A stretch of 64,000 nt of DNA, from the NCBI RefSeq assembly GCF_009601685.2, contig NZ_CP045701.2, positions 6,262,001 to 6,326,000 of the forward strand, in the 5' to 3' direction. A program made the position numbers and the translations under genes. Below are positions 18,053 through 26,838 of the stretch, in pieces (position 1 is the stretch's first letter; each line of letters starts with the position of its first letter). The DNA is from Pseudomonas brassicacearum (GTDB lineage: Bacteria > Pseudomonadota > Gammaproteobacteria > Pseudomonadales > Pseudomonadaceae). The notes under the pieces were generated by a model, which searched no databases, had not been told where the DNA came from, and saw only the letters and a list, made by a program, of their open reading frames with translations.

Positions 18053-18366
18053 GTTCAAGCAATAGCGTTACCGTGCAGATCCTCGACAAAGAGTATTCGA
18101 TCATCTGCCCCCAGGAAGAGCGCAGCAACCTGGTGAGCGCCGCCCGTTACCTGGACGGTAAGATGCGCGAGATCCGCAGCAGCGGCAAAGTCATCGGTGC
18201 CGATCGCATCGCGGTGATGGCCGCCTTGAACATCACCCACGACCTGCTGCATCGCCAGGATACGCCGGACGTACAGGTCAGCGGCTCGACCCGTGAACAG
18301 GTGCGCGACCTGCTCGATCGGGTAGATCTGGTGCTCGCCACCGATCCAGACGTCAGCAAAGGCTGA
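18049..18366 (+). CDS. zapA: Cell division protein ZapA
   Basis: A 105-residue cytoplasmic protein that binds and bundles FtsZ filaments at the division ring. It shows the ZapA pattern: an N-terminal strand segment VTVQILDKEYSIICPQEE, then LVSAARYLDGKMREIR, then a C-terminal coiled coil. It is followed at once by the 6S RNA gene, the conserved zapA-ssrS-ygfA order of gamma-proteobacteria. Confidence 0.94.
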   Translation: MSSSNSVTVQILDKEYSIICPQEERSNLVSAARYLDGKMREIRSSGKVIGADRIAVMAALNITHDLLHRQDTPDVQVSGSTREQVRDLLDRVDLVLATDPDVSKG

Positions 18367-18391
18367 TTCGCGAGGCTGCCTGGGGTATACT
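18363..18391 (+). promoter_or_regulatory. Likely sigma70 promoter of 6S RNA
   Basis: A TATACT -10 lies at 18386-18391, with a weak -35 (CTGATT, 18363-18368) 17 bases before it. It overlaps the end of zapA and sits about five to eight bases before the expected 6S RNA 5' end. Confidence 0.6.
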
Positions 18392-18395
18392 CGCT

Positions 18396-18576
18396 TCACT
18401 CCCTGGGGTGCTTGCCAGTTGGTGATGTCCCTGAGCCGATACGCACAACCACGGGGGTTGCACGTTGGGGCCGGTGTGCATGTCCGCTTGACGGAAAGCC
18501 TTAACGCCCCCTGCAACTTCCACCTTGAACTTTCGGGTTCAAGGGCTAAGCCGACAGCGGTTCATCCGGGGAGCCT
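18396..18576 (+). ncRNA. ssrS: 6S RNA
   Basis: 6S RNA binds the sigma70 form of RNA polymerase and inhibits many promoters in stationary phase. The ends of the segment pair with each other: ACTCCCTGGGG near 18399 matches the closing CATCCGGGGAGC near 18564. The middle holds the large open bubble of the promoter mimic. It lies between zapA and ygfA, the conserved place for ssrS. The ends are estimates; length about 180 is the normal size in Pseudomonas. Confidence 0.9.
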
Positions 18577-18584
18577 GACTCCAG

Positions 18585-18620
18585 ACAATGCCAGTCCATG
18601 TGGACTGGCATTGTCGTTTC
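18585..18620 (+). terminator. Hairpin terminator after 6S RNA
   Basis: GACAATGCCAGTCCA and TGGACTGGCATTGTC form a perfect 15-bp stem with a two-base loop, followed by GTTTC. The T-run is short, so it may terminate inefficiently and let ygfA be read through from the 6S promoter. Confidence 0.75.
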
Positions 18621-18690
18621 TGGCGCAGGCATTTCTGAGCAGCCTGTTTTGCGGTTACGCTGTGGCATCGTCACCGCGTGAAGCTCTGAT

Positions 18691-19296
18691 ATGACCGAAC
18701 CTGCGCTGCTGCCCCGCCCGCAACTTCGCCGCCTGCTGCGCCAGGCCCGTCGCGCCCTGACGCCCGCCCAGCAACGGCAAGCCGCCCGCGGGCTGTACAA
18801 ACAACTGGCTCAGCATCCGCTGTTTCGCCGCGCCCGCCACATCGCCCTGTACCTGCCCAACGACGGCGAGATCGACCCGCGCCTGCTGCTGCGCGCCGCC
18901 CAACGCCGGGGCAAGGCCACTTACCTGCCAGTGCTCAGCCCATGGCCGCAGACCAAAATGGTGTTCCAGCGCATCCACCCCGGCGAAAAAATGCAGCCCA
19001 ACCGGTTTCGTATTCCTGAGCCGCGCAAGAACATCGCCCGGCAACGCAAGGTCTGGACGCTGGACCTGGTGTTGTTGCCACTGGTGGGGTTCGACGATGC
19101 GGGAGGCCGGCTGGGCATGGGCGGCGGCTTCTATGACCGCAGCCTGGCGTACCTGGCACGGCGCAAGCAGTGGCGCAAGCCGACGCTATTGGGGCTGGCC
19201 CATGAATGCCAGAAAGTCGAACGATTGGCACAGGCGAGCTGGGACGTGCCGCTGCAGGGAACGGTCAGCGACAAGCATTGGTATATCGCGGGGTAG
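18691..19296 (+). CDS. ygfA: 5-formyltetrahydrofolate cyclo-ligase
   Basis: A 201-residue ATP-dependent enzyme that turns 5-formyl-THF into 5,10-methenyl-THF, recycling the folate. The family motif GMGGGFYDR is visible (about residues 141-149), with VLLPLVGFDDAGGRLG just before it and the N-terminal basic helix with RRLLRQARRAL. It follows the 6S RNA gene in the usual order. ATG 18691 is the natural start. Confidence 0.93.
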   Translation: MTEPALLPRPQLRRLLRQARRALTPAQQRQAARGLYKQLAQHPLFRRARHIALYLPNDGEIDPRLLLRAAQRRGKATYLPVLSPWPQTKMVFQRIHPGEKMQPNRFRIPEPRKNIARQRKVWTLDLVLLPLVGFDDAGGRLGMGGGFYDRSLAYLARRKQWRKPTLLGLAHECQKVERLAQASWDVPLQGTVSDKHWYIAG

Positions 19297-19331
19297 ACGC
19301 CGCAATAATCAGCGGCGCCAGGAAAGCGGGT

Positions 19332-19481
19332 TCAGCGTTTGAGCGATGGCGCGGACTGGGTGATTTCCATCGGCGCATCGGTGGTCTTGTTGGCCCATAG
19401 GCTTTGGGCGTAACCCGTGGTCACGACACCTAGACCGAACAGAATGACTAAGATCCACAACAAATCCGGTTTGCGTTTCAT
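19332..19481 (-). CDS. Small single-pass membrane protein (49 residues)
   Basis: Frame ATG 19481 to TGA 19332 encodes MKRKPDLLWILVILFGLGVV and onward. The positive N-terminus is followed by one hydrophobic helix (about residues 7-24) and a polar tail ending PSLKR. It looks like a short membrane-anchored or exported protein. It is convergent with ygfA. The start is supported by a GAGGGGG-type site about nine bases upstream. Function is unknown. Confidence 0.7.
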   Translation of the reverse strand: MKRKPDLLWILVILFGLGVVTTGYAQSLWANKTTDAPMEITQSAPSLKR

Positions 19482-19676
19482 CGATTGCCCCCCTCAAGGC
19501 AGATCACACACGATGACAGCAGCGGTTTTCTTATTGGCCGTGCAGCAGCGTCAAGCTTGGAAGGCCGGCATTTTGCGGCAACCGGCCCCGACACGCAAAC
19601 TCTGGCGTCAACCGACTGTCGGTTTGTCATAAAATCGCTGAACTATTTTTTTCAACACCGCCAAGGAGCAGCAATC

Positions 19677-20126
19677 ATGGCCTATTGGCTGATGAAGTCC
19701 GAGCCCGACGAATTATCCATCCAAGGTTTGGAAAAACTCGGCCAGGCACGCTGGGACGGGGTTCGCAACTACCAGGCGCGCAATTTCCTACGGGCCATGG
19801 CGGTGGGGGACGCGTTCTTTTTCTATCACTCCAGTTGCCCCGAGCCAGGCATTGCCGGGATCGGCCGGATCGTCCGCGCAGCCTATCCCGACCCAACAGC
19901 GCTGGAACCTGACAGCCATTACTTCGACCCCAAGGCCGGCCCGGACAAAAACCCCTGGACCGCGATCGACGTGGCCCACGTCGAAACGTTTGCCCACGTG
20001 CTGAAGCTCGACTACCTCAAGCAACAGACCGCCCTGGCTGAAATGCCGCTGGTGCAGAAAGGCTCGCGACTGTCGGTGATGCCTGTCACGCCTGAACAAT
20101 GGGCCGCGGTGATTGCCCTGCGCTGA
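19677..20126 (+). CDS. EVE-domain protein
   Basis: A 149-residue single EVE/PUA-like domain protein: MAYWLMKSEPDELSI at the start, WDGVRNYQARNFLR (about residues 25-38), then DAFFFYHSSC and YFDPKA. EVE domains are thought to read modified nucleotides in RNA or DNA. I chose ATG 19677 with AAGGAG eight bases upstream; the longer frame to 19485 has no family similarity. It stands between ygfA and the RbbA exporter operon. The EVE assignment is solid, the role is not known. Confidence 0.9.
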   Translation: MAYWLMKSEPDELSIQGLEKLGQARWDGVRNYQARNFLRAMAVGDAFFFYHSSCPEPGIAGIGRIVRAAYPDPTALEPDSHYFDPKAGPDKNPWTAIDVAHVETFAHVLKLDYLKQQTALAEMPLVQKGSRLSVMPVTPEQWAAVIALR

Positions 20127-20207
20127 TCGCCGATGAGTTGATGGATATCAAGCTGGATCGGTCGTTGATCCCGCAGACTTCGATGCTATAGCCGCAGGAT
20201 GCTGGAT

Positions 20208-21173
20208 ATGTCGACGAACCATCGTACCTCTCGCTTTTTTGCCCTCGCCTTGATGACTGTATTGCTGGCCGCTGGTGGTTTCGGCTATTGGAAATCACGC
20301 CACGATCGCCTTCCGGAAGGCCTGAGCATGGGCAACGGGCGCCTGGAGGCCACCGAAGTCCAGATTGCCAGCAAGACACCCGGGCGCCTGGCCGAAGTGC
20401 ATGTCGACGAAGGCGACAACGTCATCAAAGACCAAGTGCTGGCGCGCATGGACACCCGCACCCTGGAGGCCCAGCGCAACCAGGCAGAGGCCGAAGTCGT
20501 GCGTGCCCGGCAGAACCTTGCCGCCGCCGAAGCCAACGTGCAGTTGCGCCAGAGCGAACAATTGCTCGCCCATCAGGAACTCAAGCGAACCCAGGAACTG
20601 TTCAAGCGCGGTTACGCCAGCGCCCAGGTCATCGACCAGCAACAGGCCCGAGTCGACACCGCCAACGCTGCGGTCAACGCTGCCCGGGCCCAGGTATCGG
20701 CAGCGACGGCCGCCATCGGCGCGACCCTGGCTCAAGTGGCCCAACTCACCAGCGAAATAGACGACAGCACGTTGCGGGCACCACTCGACGGCGTGATCCA
20801 GTTGCGCTTGGCCGAGCCAGGTGAAGTGCTGGGTGCCGGTGGCCGAGTACTGCTGATGATCGATCCGAACGACCAATACATGAACCTCTACCTGCCGGCG
20901 TCGGTGGCCGGGAAACTGACGGTGGGCGATGAAGCGCGACTGCTGCTCGACGCCCTGCCCGAGCGGCCGCTGCCGGCCAAGGTCAGCTTTGTCGCAGCCA
21001 AATCCCAGTTCACCCCCAAAGAAGTCGAGACCCGTGATGAGCGGCAGAAACTGGTGTTCCGCGTCAAAGTACGCCTGACCCAACCCGGCGAGATGCCCCA
21101 GGCCAAACCCGGCATGCCCGGCGCCGGCTATGTACGCACCGCCCCCATCGGTTGGCCGGCCAACCTGCAATGA
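20208..21173 (+). CDS. HlyD-family membrane fusion protein (YhiI-like)
   Basis: A 321-residue periplasmic adaptor. One N-terminal membrane segment (about residues 9-27) is followed by a lipoyl/barrel-sandwich half (GNGRLEATEVQIASKTPGRL), a long alpha-hairpin rich in Glu, Ala and Arg (about 80-190) and the second barrel half. It links an inner-membrane ABC exporter to the outer membrane. A second ATG (20208) follows AGGA at better spacing than the ATG at 20199. Its stop overlaps the start of the ATPase gene (ATGA). The order matches E. coli yhiI-rbbA-yhhJ. Confidence 0.9.
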   Translation: MSTNHRTSRFFALALMTVLLAAGGFGYWKSRHDRLPEGLSMGNGRLEATEVQIASKTPGRLAEVHVDEGDNVIKDQVLARMDTRTLEAQRNQAEAEVVRARQNLAAAEANVQLRQSEQLLAHQELKRTQELFKRGYASAQVIDQQQARVDTANAAVNAARAQVSAATAAIGATLAQVAQLTSEIDDSTLRAPLDGVIQLRLAEPGEVLGAGGRVLLMIDPNDQYMNLYLPASVAGKLTVGDEARLLLDALPERPLPAKVSFVAAKSQFTPKEVETRDERQKLVFRVKVRLTQPGEMPQAKPGMPGAGYVRTAPIGWPANLQ

Positions 21174-23893
21174 CCATCGCCCTCGGTGAGGCACTGCACG
21201 CTTCGGGCATCGAGCATCGCTACGGCCAGCAGGTGGCGTTGAGCGATATCACCTTCAGCCTGCCGGTCGGCACTCGCTGTGGCCTGATCGGCCCGGACGG
21301 CGCCGGCAAGTCGAGCCTGCTGGGGCTGATTGCCGGAGTGAAGAAACTCCAGCACGGCCAATTGGACGTGCTCGGTGCCTCGATCGACGACCGACGCCAT
21401 CGCAACACCCTCTACCGACGCATTGCCTTCATGCCCCAGGGGCTGGGGGGTAACCTTTACCCGGACCTGTCGATACGCGAGAACATCCGGTTCTTCGGCA
21501 CGTTGTTCGGGTTATCGCGGGCAGACTGCGAACAACGCATGGGCACCTTGTTGTTGGCCACTGATCTGCAGCGTTTTGCCGATCGCCCGGCGGGCAAACT
21601 GTCCGGCGGCATGAAACAGAAGCTCGGCCTGTGTTGCGCACTGATCCATGAACCGGACCTGCTGATTCTCGACGAACCCACCACCGGCGTGGACCCGCTG
21701 TCCCGGCGACGCTTCTGGGAACTGATAGAAGACGTGCGCCGACAACGCCCGCAACTGACCCTGCTGGTCGCCACCGCGTACATGGAAGAGGCTGAACAAT
21801 TCGAGCATTGCCTGATGCTCGATAACGGTCGCTTGATCGCCAAGGGCTTGAGTACCGAGCTGGCGAAGGTCACCCCGGACGGCAAGCTCGATTCGGCCTT
21901 CACCCATTTCCAAGGCGACAGCGGTCGCAACGCCGAACCGCTGGTGATTCCCCCCAGGAGCGCCAACACCACCGACATTGCCATCCAAGCCCACGACCTC
22001 ACCTTGCGCTTCGGTGATTTCACGGCCGTCGACAACGTCAGCTTCGCGATTGGTCGCGGCGAGATCTTTGGGTTCCTGGGTTCCAACGGTTGCGGCAAGA
22101 CCACCACCATGAAGGTGCTGACCGGACTGATCCCCGCCAGCGAAGGCAGCGCCCGGCTGCTGGGCAACCCGGTCAACGCCAAGGACCTCGCCACCCGCAA
22201 GCGGGTGGGTTTCATGTCCCAGAGCTTTTCGCTGTACGGCGAACTGAGCGTGCGCCAAAACCTGGAACTGCACGCCAAACTCTTCGACCTGCCCACAACG
22301 CAGAGCCGCCAACGCATCGACGAACTGATCCAGCGCTTCAATCTCCAGGCTCTGGCGGACCAGCCTTCCGGCGCGCTGCCGTTGGGCCTGCGTCAGCGTT
22401 TGTCCCTGGCGGTGGCGGTGTTGCATCGCCCGGAAGTGTTGATCCTCGATGAACCGACTTCAGGTGTCGACCCGGCTGCACGGGATGATTTCTGGCGACT
22501 GCTGATCGAGTTGTCTCGCGAACAGGGCGTGACGATTTTCCTTTCCACGCACTTCATGAACGAGGCCCAGCGCTGCGATCGCATTTCGCTGATGCACGCT
22601 GGCAAGGTCCTGGCCTGTGATACACCGGCGGCCTTGCAGGCGCAGTTCAACGGCCAGACGCTGGAAGCCGCGTTCGTCACCTGCCTGGAAAAAGCCCAGG
22701 GCCAGACGCAACAAGACGCCGCCCCCGTGACCCTCGACAGTGCCGACGCCCCCCGTGACCGGCGCGGCCTGAGCCTCGGTCGCCTGTGGGCCGTCGCCAG
22801 CCGGGAGGGCAAGGAACTGTTGCGCGACAAAGTGCGGATGGCATTCGCCCTGCTGGGGGCCTTGTTCATGATGGTGGTCTTTGGCTTCGGTATTTCCCTG
22901 GATGTGGAGAAACTGGCCTTCGCCGTGTATGACCAGGATCAGAGCCCGCAAAGCCGTGCCTACCTGGAAGCGTTTCGCAGTTCGCGCTACTTCGAGGAGC
23001 AGCCGATCATTCTCGACGCGAAGGAGCTGCACCGCCGTTTGCAGCGCTCGGAGATCAAGCTGGCCCTGGAAATACCCCCCGGTTTCGGTCGTGACCTTTA
23101 TGCCGGCCGCCAGCCGACAGTGGGTGCCTGGCTGGACGGCGGCATACCGTTCCGGGCCGAGACCAGTCGCAACTACGTCCAGGCCGTGCACCAGGCCAAC
23201 CTTGAGCAACTGGCTGAATTCAGCAGCCGCGCGCCGACCCGGCAACCCGGTGCGACACTGGAGACGCGCTTTCGTTATAACCAGGACGTGGTCAGCGTCA
23301 ACGCCATCGGCCCGGGGGTGATGGCGCTGATCCTGGCGTTCATTCCGGCCATGCTGACGGCGCTGGGCATCGTGCGGGAGAAGGAACTGGGCTCGATCAC
23401 CAATTTCTACGCCACGCCGCTGACCCGCCTGGAGTTCCTGCTGGGCAAACAAGTGCCCTACCTTGTGGTCAGCCTGATCAACCTCGCCCTGCTGACAGCG
23501 ATGAACCGCTGGCTGTTCGGCGTGCCGTTCAAGGGCAGCGGCCTGACGCTGGCGGTGGGCGGCCTGCTCTATGTACTGGCGACCACCAGCATGGGGCTGC
23601 TGATCTCGGCGTTCACCCGCACCCAGATCGCGGCGATCCTCGGCACCATGATCATCACCAGCCTGCCGACCATCCAGTTCTCGGGGCTGATCGTGCCGCG
23701 TTCATCCCTGGACGGTGCGGCCTCGGTGATGGGCCAGTTGTTTCCCGCCGGTTACTTCCTGGATATCGCCGTCGGCACCTTCACCAAGGCCCTGGATTTG
23801 CGCCAGCTATGGCCGCAATGCCTGGCGCTGGGCGGGTTTTTCCTGGCCTTCACCGGGCTCAGCCTGATCATGCTGAAAAAGCAGGAGGCCTGA
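21170..23893 (+). CDS. rbbA: ABC transporter with two ATPase domains fused to a permease (RbbA-like)
   Basis: A 907-residue fusion. Two ATP-binding domains come first: Walker A GPDGAGKSS near residue 44 with LSGGMKQKLGL, then GSNGCGKTT near 307 with the weaker second signature LPLGLRQRLSLA. An ABC-2 permease of about six membrane helices fills the rest (about 560-907). This layout is that of E. coli RbbA, reported as a ribosome-associated ATPase and also part of an exporter. ATG 21170 overlaps the HlyD stop, giving tight coupling. The membrane part and flanking genes favour transport. Confidence 0.9.
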   Translation: MTIALGEALHASGIEHRYGQQVALSDITFSLPVGTRCGLIGPDGAGKSSLLGLIAGVKKLQHGQLDVLGASIDDRRHRNTLYRRIAFMPQGLGGNLYPDLSIRENIRFFGTLFGLSRADCEQRMGTLLLATDLQRFADRPAGKLSGGMKQKLGLCCALIHEPDLLILDEPTTGVDPLSRRRFWELIEDVRRQRPQLTLLVATAYMEEAEQFEHCLMLDNGRLIAKGLSTELAKVTPDGKLDSAFTHFQGDSGRNAEPLVIPPRSANTTDIAIQAHDLTLRFGDFTAVDNVSFAIGRGEIFGFLGSNGCGKTTTMKVLTGLIPASEGSARLLGNPVNAKDLATRKRVGFMSQSFSLYGELSVRQNLELHAKLFDLPTTQSRQRIDELIQRFNLQALADQPSGALPLGLRQRLSLAVAVLHRPEVLILDEPTSGVDPAARDDFWRLLIELSREQGVTIFLSTHFMNEAQRCDRISLMHAGKVLACDTPAALQAQFNGQTLEAAFVTCLEKAQGQTQQDAAPVTLDSADAPRDRRGLSLGRLWAVASREGKELLRDKVRMAFALLGALFMMVVFGFGISLDVEKLAFAVYDQDQSPQSRAYLEAFRSSRYFEEQPIILDAKELHRRLQRSEIKLALEIPPGFGRDLYAGRQPTVGAWLDGGIPFRAETSRNYVQAVHQANLEQLAEFSSRAPTRQPGATLETRFRYNQDVVSVNAIGPGVMALILAFIPAMLTALGIVREKELGSITNFYATPLTRLEFLLGKQVPYLVVSLINLALLTAMNRWLFGVPFKGSGLTLAVGGLLYVLATTSMGLLISAFTRTQIAAILGTMIITSLPTIQFSGLIVPRSSLDGAASVMGQLFPAGYFLDIAVGTFTKALDLRQLWPQCLALGGFFLAFTGLSLIMLKKQEA

Positions 23894-25011
23894 TGCACAC
23901 GCTTTCACATATCTGGCGCCTGGGGCTCAAGGAGCTGACCAGCCTGCGCTACGACTCCGTCCTGCTGCTGTTTTTAGGCTACGCCTTCACGGTGGCGATC
24001 TACATGCCAGCCGCCGGTTCGGTAATCGGTGTCCACAACGCCAGTGTCGCAATAGTGGACGAAGACCAGAGCCACCTTTCGCGTCAATTGGCCCAGGTCC
24101 TGCAACCGCCGGAGTTCCAGAACCCGGTGGCCTTGCCCTATGCCGAACTGGACAAGGTCATGGACAGTGGCCGCTACACCTTTGTCATTAACGTGCCCGC
24201 CAACTTCCAAGCCGACCTGCTCGCAGGACGCGAACCGACACTGCAACTCAATGTCGATGCCACGGCCATGAGCCAGGCGTTCATGGGCGCCGGCTACATC
24301 GGGCGGATTTTCCAGCAGGAACTGACGACCTACGCCGGCCAGGCACAAACGAGCGAAGCAACGCCCGTGAGGCTGACCACGCGTTCGCTGTTCAATACCA
24401 ACCTGGAAGGTGGCTGGTTCCTGGCGGTGATCCAGATCGTCAACAACATCACGATCCTGGCCATCATCCTGACGGGGACCGCGTTGCTGCGCGAGCGCGA
24501 ACACGGCACCCTCGACCACTTGCTGGTGCTGCCGCTGACGGCAGTGGAAATCATGCTGGCGAAAATCTGGAGCAACCTGCTGGTAGTGGTGCTGTGCACC
24601 TGGGCGTCGCTGGAAATCATCGTCAAGTTCGCCCTGGGGGTTCCACTTGCCGGCTCCATGGTGCTCTTTCTGCTGGTGACTGCACTCTACCTGTTCGCCA
24701 GCACCTCACTGGGTATCTTCCTCGCCACCCTCGCCCGTTCGACTCCGCAATTCGGCTTGCTGGCGATCCCGGTCATCATTCCGATGCTACTGCTGTCGGG
24801 CGGCAGTACACCGCTGGACAGCATGCCGCAATGGTTGCAATGGGTGATGCAAGGCTCGCCCTCGACGCATTTCGTCAGCCTTAGCGCGGCGATCCTGTTC
24901 CGAGATGCCGGCCCTGGTGTGATCTGGCCGGACCTGCTGGCGCTGGCGGCCATCGGGCTATTGTTCTTTGTCATCGCCCTGGCCCGGTTTCGGAAAAGCC
25001 TGGCGTCTTGA
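23893..25011 (+). CDS. ABC-2 type permease (YhhJ-like)
   Basis: A 372-residue permease with an N-terminal helix, a large periplasmic loop (about residues 45-165) and five to six C-terminal helices including the LAILGT-like and LREREHGTLDHLLVLPL segments. It is the partner of the preceding fusion protein and shares a one-base stop/start overlap (TGATG at 23891-23895). AGGAGG precedes the ATG. The three genes form one exporter; the substrate is unknown. Confidence 0.9.
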   Translation: MHTLSHIWRLGLKELTSLRYDSVLLLFLGYAFTVAIYMPAAGSVIGVHNASVAIVDEDQSHLSRQLAQVLQPPEFQNPVALPYAELDKVMDSGRYTFVINVPANFQADLLAGREPTLQLNVDATAMSQAFMGAGYIGRIFQQELTTYAGQAQTSEATPVRLTTRSLFNTNLEGGWFLAVIQIVNNITILAIILTGTALLREREHGTLDHLLVLPLTAVEIMLAKIWSNLLVVVLCTWASLEIIVKFALGVPLAGSMVLFLLVTALYLFASTSLGIFLATLARSTPQFGLLAIPVIIPMLLLSGGSTPLDSMPQWLQWVMQGSPSTHFVSLSAAILFRDAGPGVIWPDLLALAAIGLLFFVIALARFRKSLAS

Positions 25012-25013
25012 CG

Positions 25014-25065
25014 AAAAAAAGCAGCCTTGGGCAGCGCCAGGAGATCCGGCACTGCCAAAGGCTGC
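25014..25065 (-). terminator. Terminator downstream of the FliL-like gene
   Basis: On the minus strand, GCAGCCTTTGGCAG pairs with CTGCCCAAGGCTGC and is followed by TTTTTTT. It terminates the 25078-25494 gene and faces the end of the exporter operon. Confidence 0.8.
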
Positions 25066-25077
25066 GATCGAGCCGGT

Positions 25078-25494
25078 TTACTGAATGATCAGGTTGTTGA
25101 ACAACAGGTCATCAACCATCGGCTTGCCGGTTTCGTCGCTCATCACCTGTTGGGTCTGCTTCAGCGCTTCCTGGCGCAGCTTTTCCTTGGCTTCCAGGTT
25201 ATTCATGGCCTCGGTGGTCTGCTGGGCAAACAGCGCTACCAACTGGTTGCGAATCAACGGCTCATTGGCCTTGACCGCTGCTGCAGCGGCATCTCCTGTC
25301 ACGCGCAGGGCTACATCGGCCTTGTAGACCCTCAGCTTCGCCGAACCGTCGAGCCCATAGTTGCCAACAAAGGGTGGGCTGAGGGTGATGTAACTGACCT
25401 TCGGCGCCTCGCCTTCCTTCGCTTCCTTGCCCTCTTCGGCCATCGCTGCCACAGGCAACGACAGGGCCAGCATCAACATGATCCACGCTTTCAC
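25078..25494 (-). CDS. FliL-like exported protein
   Basis: A 138-residue protein with an N-terminal signal-anchor (KAWIMLMLALSLPVAAMA), a short charged linker (EEGKEAKEGEAP) and a FliL-type domain: VSYITLSPPFVGNYG, then KAD VALRV and EPLIRNQLVALF. FliL is associated with the flagellar basal body and stator. This copy is not in a flagellar operon. The likely start is GTG at 25494, behind GAGGA; the ATG five codons later is an alternative. Only a partial resemblance to true FliL should be assumed. Confidence 0.85.
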   Translation of the reverse strand: MKAWIMLMLALSLPVAAMAEEGKEAKEGEAPKVSYITLSPPFVGNYGLDGSAKLRVYKADVALRVTGDAAAAAVKANEPLIRNQLVALFAQQTTEAMNNLEAKEKLRQEALKQTQQVMSDETGKPMVDDLLFNNLIIQ

Positions 25495-25644
25495 AATTGA
25501 TTCCTCATCCGGTTTGCGGCCCAGCATACCGCCCCGCCGTTCAAGCACAAGCTTATAGCCGGCTATCAGGGCAGGGCATGCTCGTTGACCCGTTGTCTCT
25601 CACACCTACACTTATCGGCCATCACTCCCAAAGGAATAGCCCTG

Positions 25645-26622
25645 ATGAAAGCCGTGCTGTGCAAAGAATTCGGCCCCGCCGAATCGCTGGTGCTGGAAGA
25701 CGTCGCCAGCCCCGTCGCCAAGAAGAACGAAGTGCTGCTGGACGTGCATGCCGCCGGGGTGAACTTCCCTGACACGCTGATCATCGAGGGCAAATACCAA
25801 TTCAAGCCACCCTTCCCGTTTTCCCCCGGCGGCGAAGCCGCTGGCGTGGTCAGCGCGGTGGGCGAGAAGGTCAATCATCTCAAGGTCGGTGACCGGGTCA
25901 TGGCGTTGACCGGCTGGGGCAGCTTTGCCGAACAGGTGGCGGTACCTGGCTACAACGTGTTGCCGATCCCCGCATCCATGGACTTCAACACCGCCGCCGC
26001 CTTCAGCATGACGTATGGCACCTCGATGCACGCCCTCAAGCAACGGGCCAACCTGCAACCCGGCGAAACCCTGCTGGTGCTTGGCGCCTCGGGCGGCGTT
26101 GGCCTGGCGGCGGTGGAGATCGGCAAAGCCATGGGCGCCAGGGTGATCGCCGCTGCCAGCAGCGCAGAGAAACTCGCCGTGGCCAAGGCCGCCGGCGCCG
26201 ACGAATTGATCAACTACACCGAAACCAACCTGAAGGATGAAATCAAGCGCCTCACCGACGGCCAGGGCGCCGACGTGATCTACGACCCGGTGGGTGGCGA
26301 CCTGTTCGACCAGGCCATCCGCGCCATCGCCTGGAACGGCCGGTTGCTGGTGGTGGGCTTTGCCAGCGGACGCATCCCCGAACTGCCGGTGAACCTGGCC
26401 CTGCTCAAGGGCGCCGCCGTGGTGGGCGTGTTCTGGGGCTCCTTCGCCCAACGCCAGCCCCAGGACAACGCCGCCAACTTCCAGCAATTGTTCGGCTGGT
26501 TTGCCGAAGGCAAGCTCAAGCCACTGGTGTCACAGGTGTATCCGCTGAGCAATGCGGCACAAGCCATCAATGATCTTGGCCAACGCAAGGCGGTCGGAAA
26601 GGTGGTGGTGCAGGTTCGCTGA
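25645..26622 (+). CDS. NADPH:quinone oxidoreductase (zeta-crystallin/Qor family)
   Basis: A 325-residue zinc-free medium-chain reductase. The Rossmann motif GASGGVGLAAVEIGKA lies near residues 148-163, and the N-terminal GroES-like part includes GVNFPDTLIIEGKYQFKPP and PGGEAAGVV. Family members reduce quinones or alkenals with NADPH. ATG 25645 follows AAGGAA. It is between the FliL-like gene and glpT, and is transcribed toward glpT. A weak GC hairpin (26645-26672) follows. Confidence 0.92.
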   Translation: MKAVLCKEFGPAESLVLEDVASPVAKKNEVLLDVHAAGVNFPDTLIIEGKYQFKPPFPFSPGGEAAGVVSAVGEKVNHLKVGDRVMALTGWGSFAEQVAVPGYNVLPIPASMDFNTAAAFSMTYGTSMHALKQRANLQPGETLLVLGASGGVGLAAVEIGKAMGARVIAAASSAEKLAVAKAAGADELINYTETNLKDEIKRLTDGQGADVIYDPVGGDLFDQAIRAIAWNGRLLVVGFASGRIPELPVNLALLKGAAVVGVFWGSFAQRQPQDNAANFQQLFGWFAEGKLKPLVSQVYPLSNAAQAINDLGQRKAVGKVVVQVR

Positions 26623-26710
26623 TTGCTTACCTAAAACTGTTTATACCGGGCCGCAACCCTACGACCCGGTTTCGCCATTCCCATACCGCCCTTCATTTAT
26701 ACCTGAGCGA

Positions 26711-26730
26711 CATGTTCATAAAAGAACACT
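26711..26730. promoter_or_regulatory. Inverted repeat upstream of glpT, GlpR-like
   Basis: CATGTTCATAAAAGAACACT contains TGTTC and GAACA arms about six bases apart. It agrees with the E. coli GlpR operator consensus at 15 of 20 positions by hand. It is about 110 bases before the glpT start. I know the E. coli consensus better than the Pseudomonas one, so this is tentative. Confidence 0.3.
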
Positions 26731-26776
26731 GTATCTCCAAAATTCCCGCTTTTTTGTTGATGCGAACCGATGCTAT

Positions 26777-26790
26777 TTTCGGTAACGAAA
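26777..26790. promoter_or_regulatory. Palindrome TTTCG-GTAA-CGAAA upstream of glpT
   Basis: A perfect 5-bp inverted repeat with a four-base centre, about 50 bases before the glpT ATG. A candidate operator for a glycerol-3-phosphate-responsive repressor. Confidence 0.35.
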
Positions 26791-26838
26791 CTGTAACATT
26801 CGCATCCGCAGTCAAAACAAGAAATTTGGAGCTCTTGA

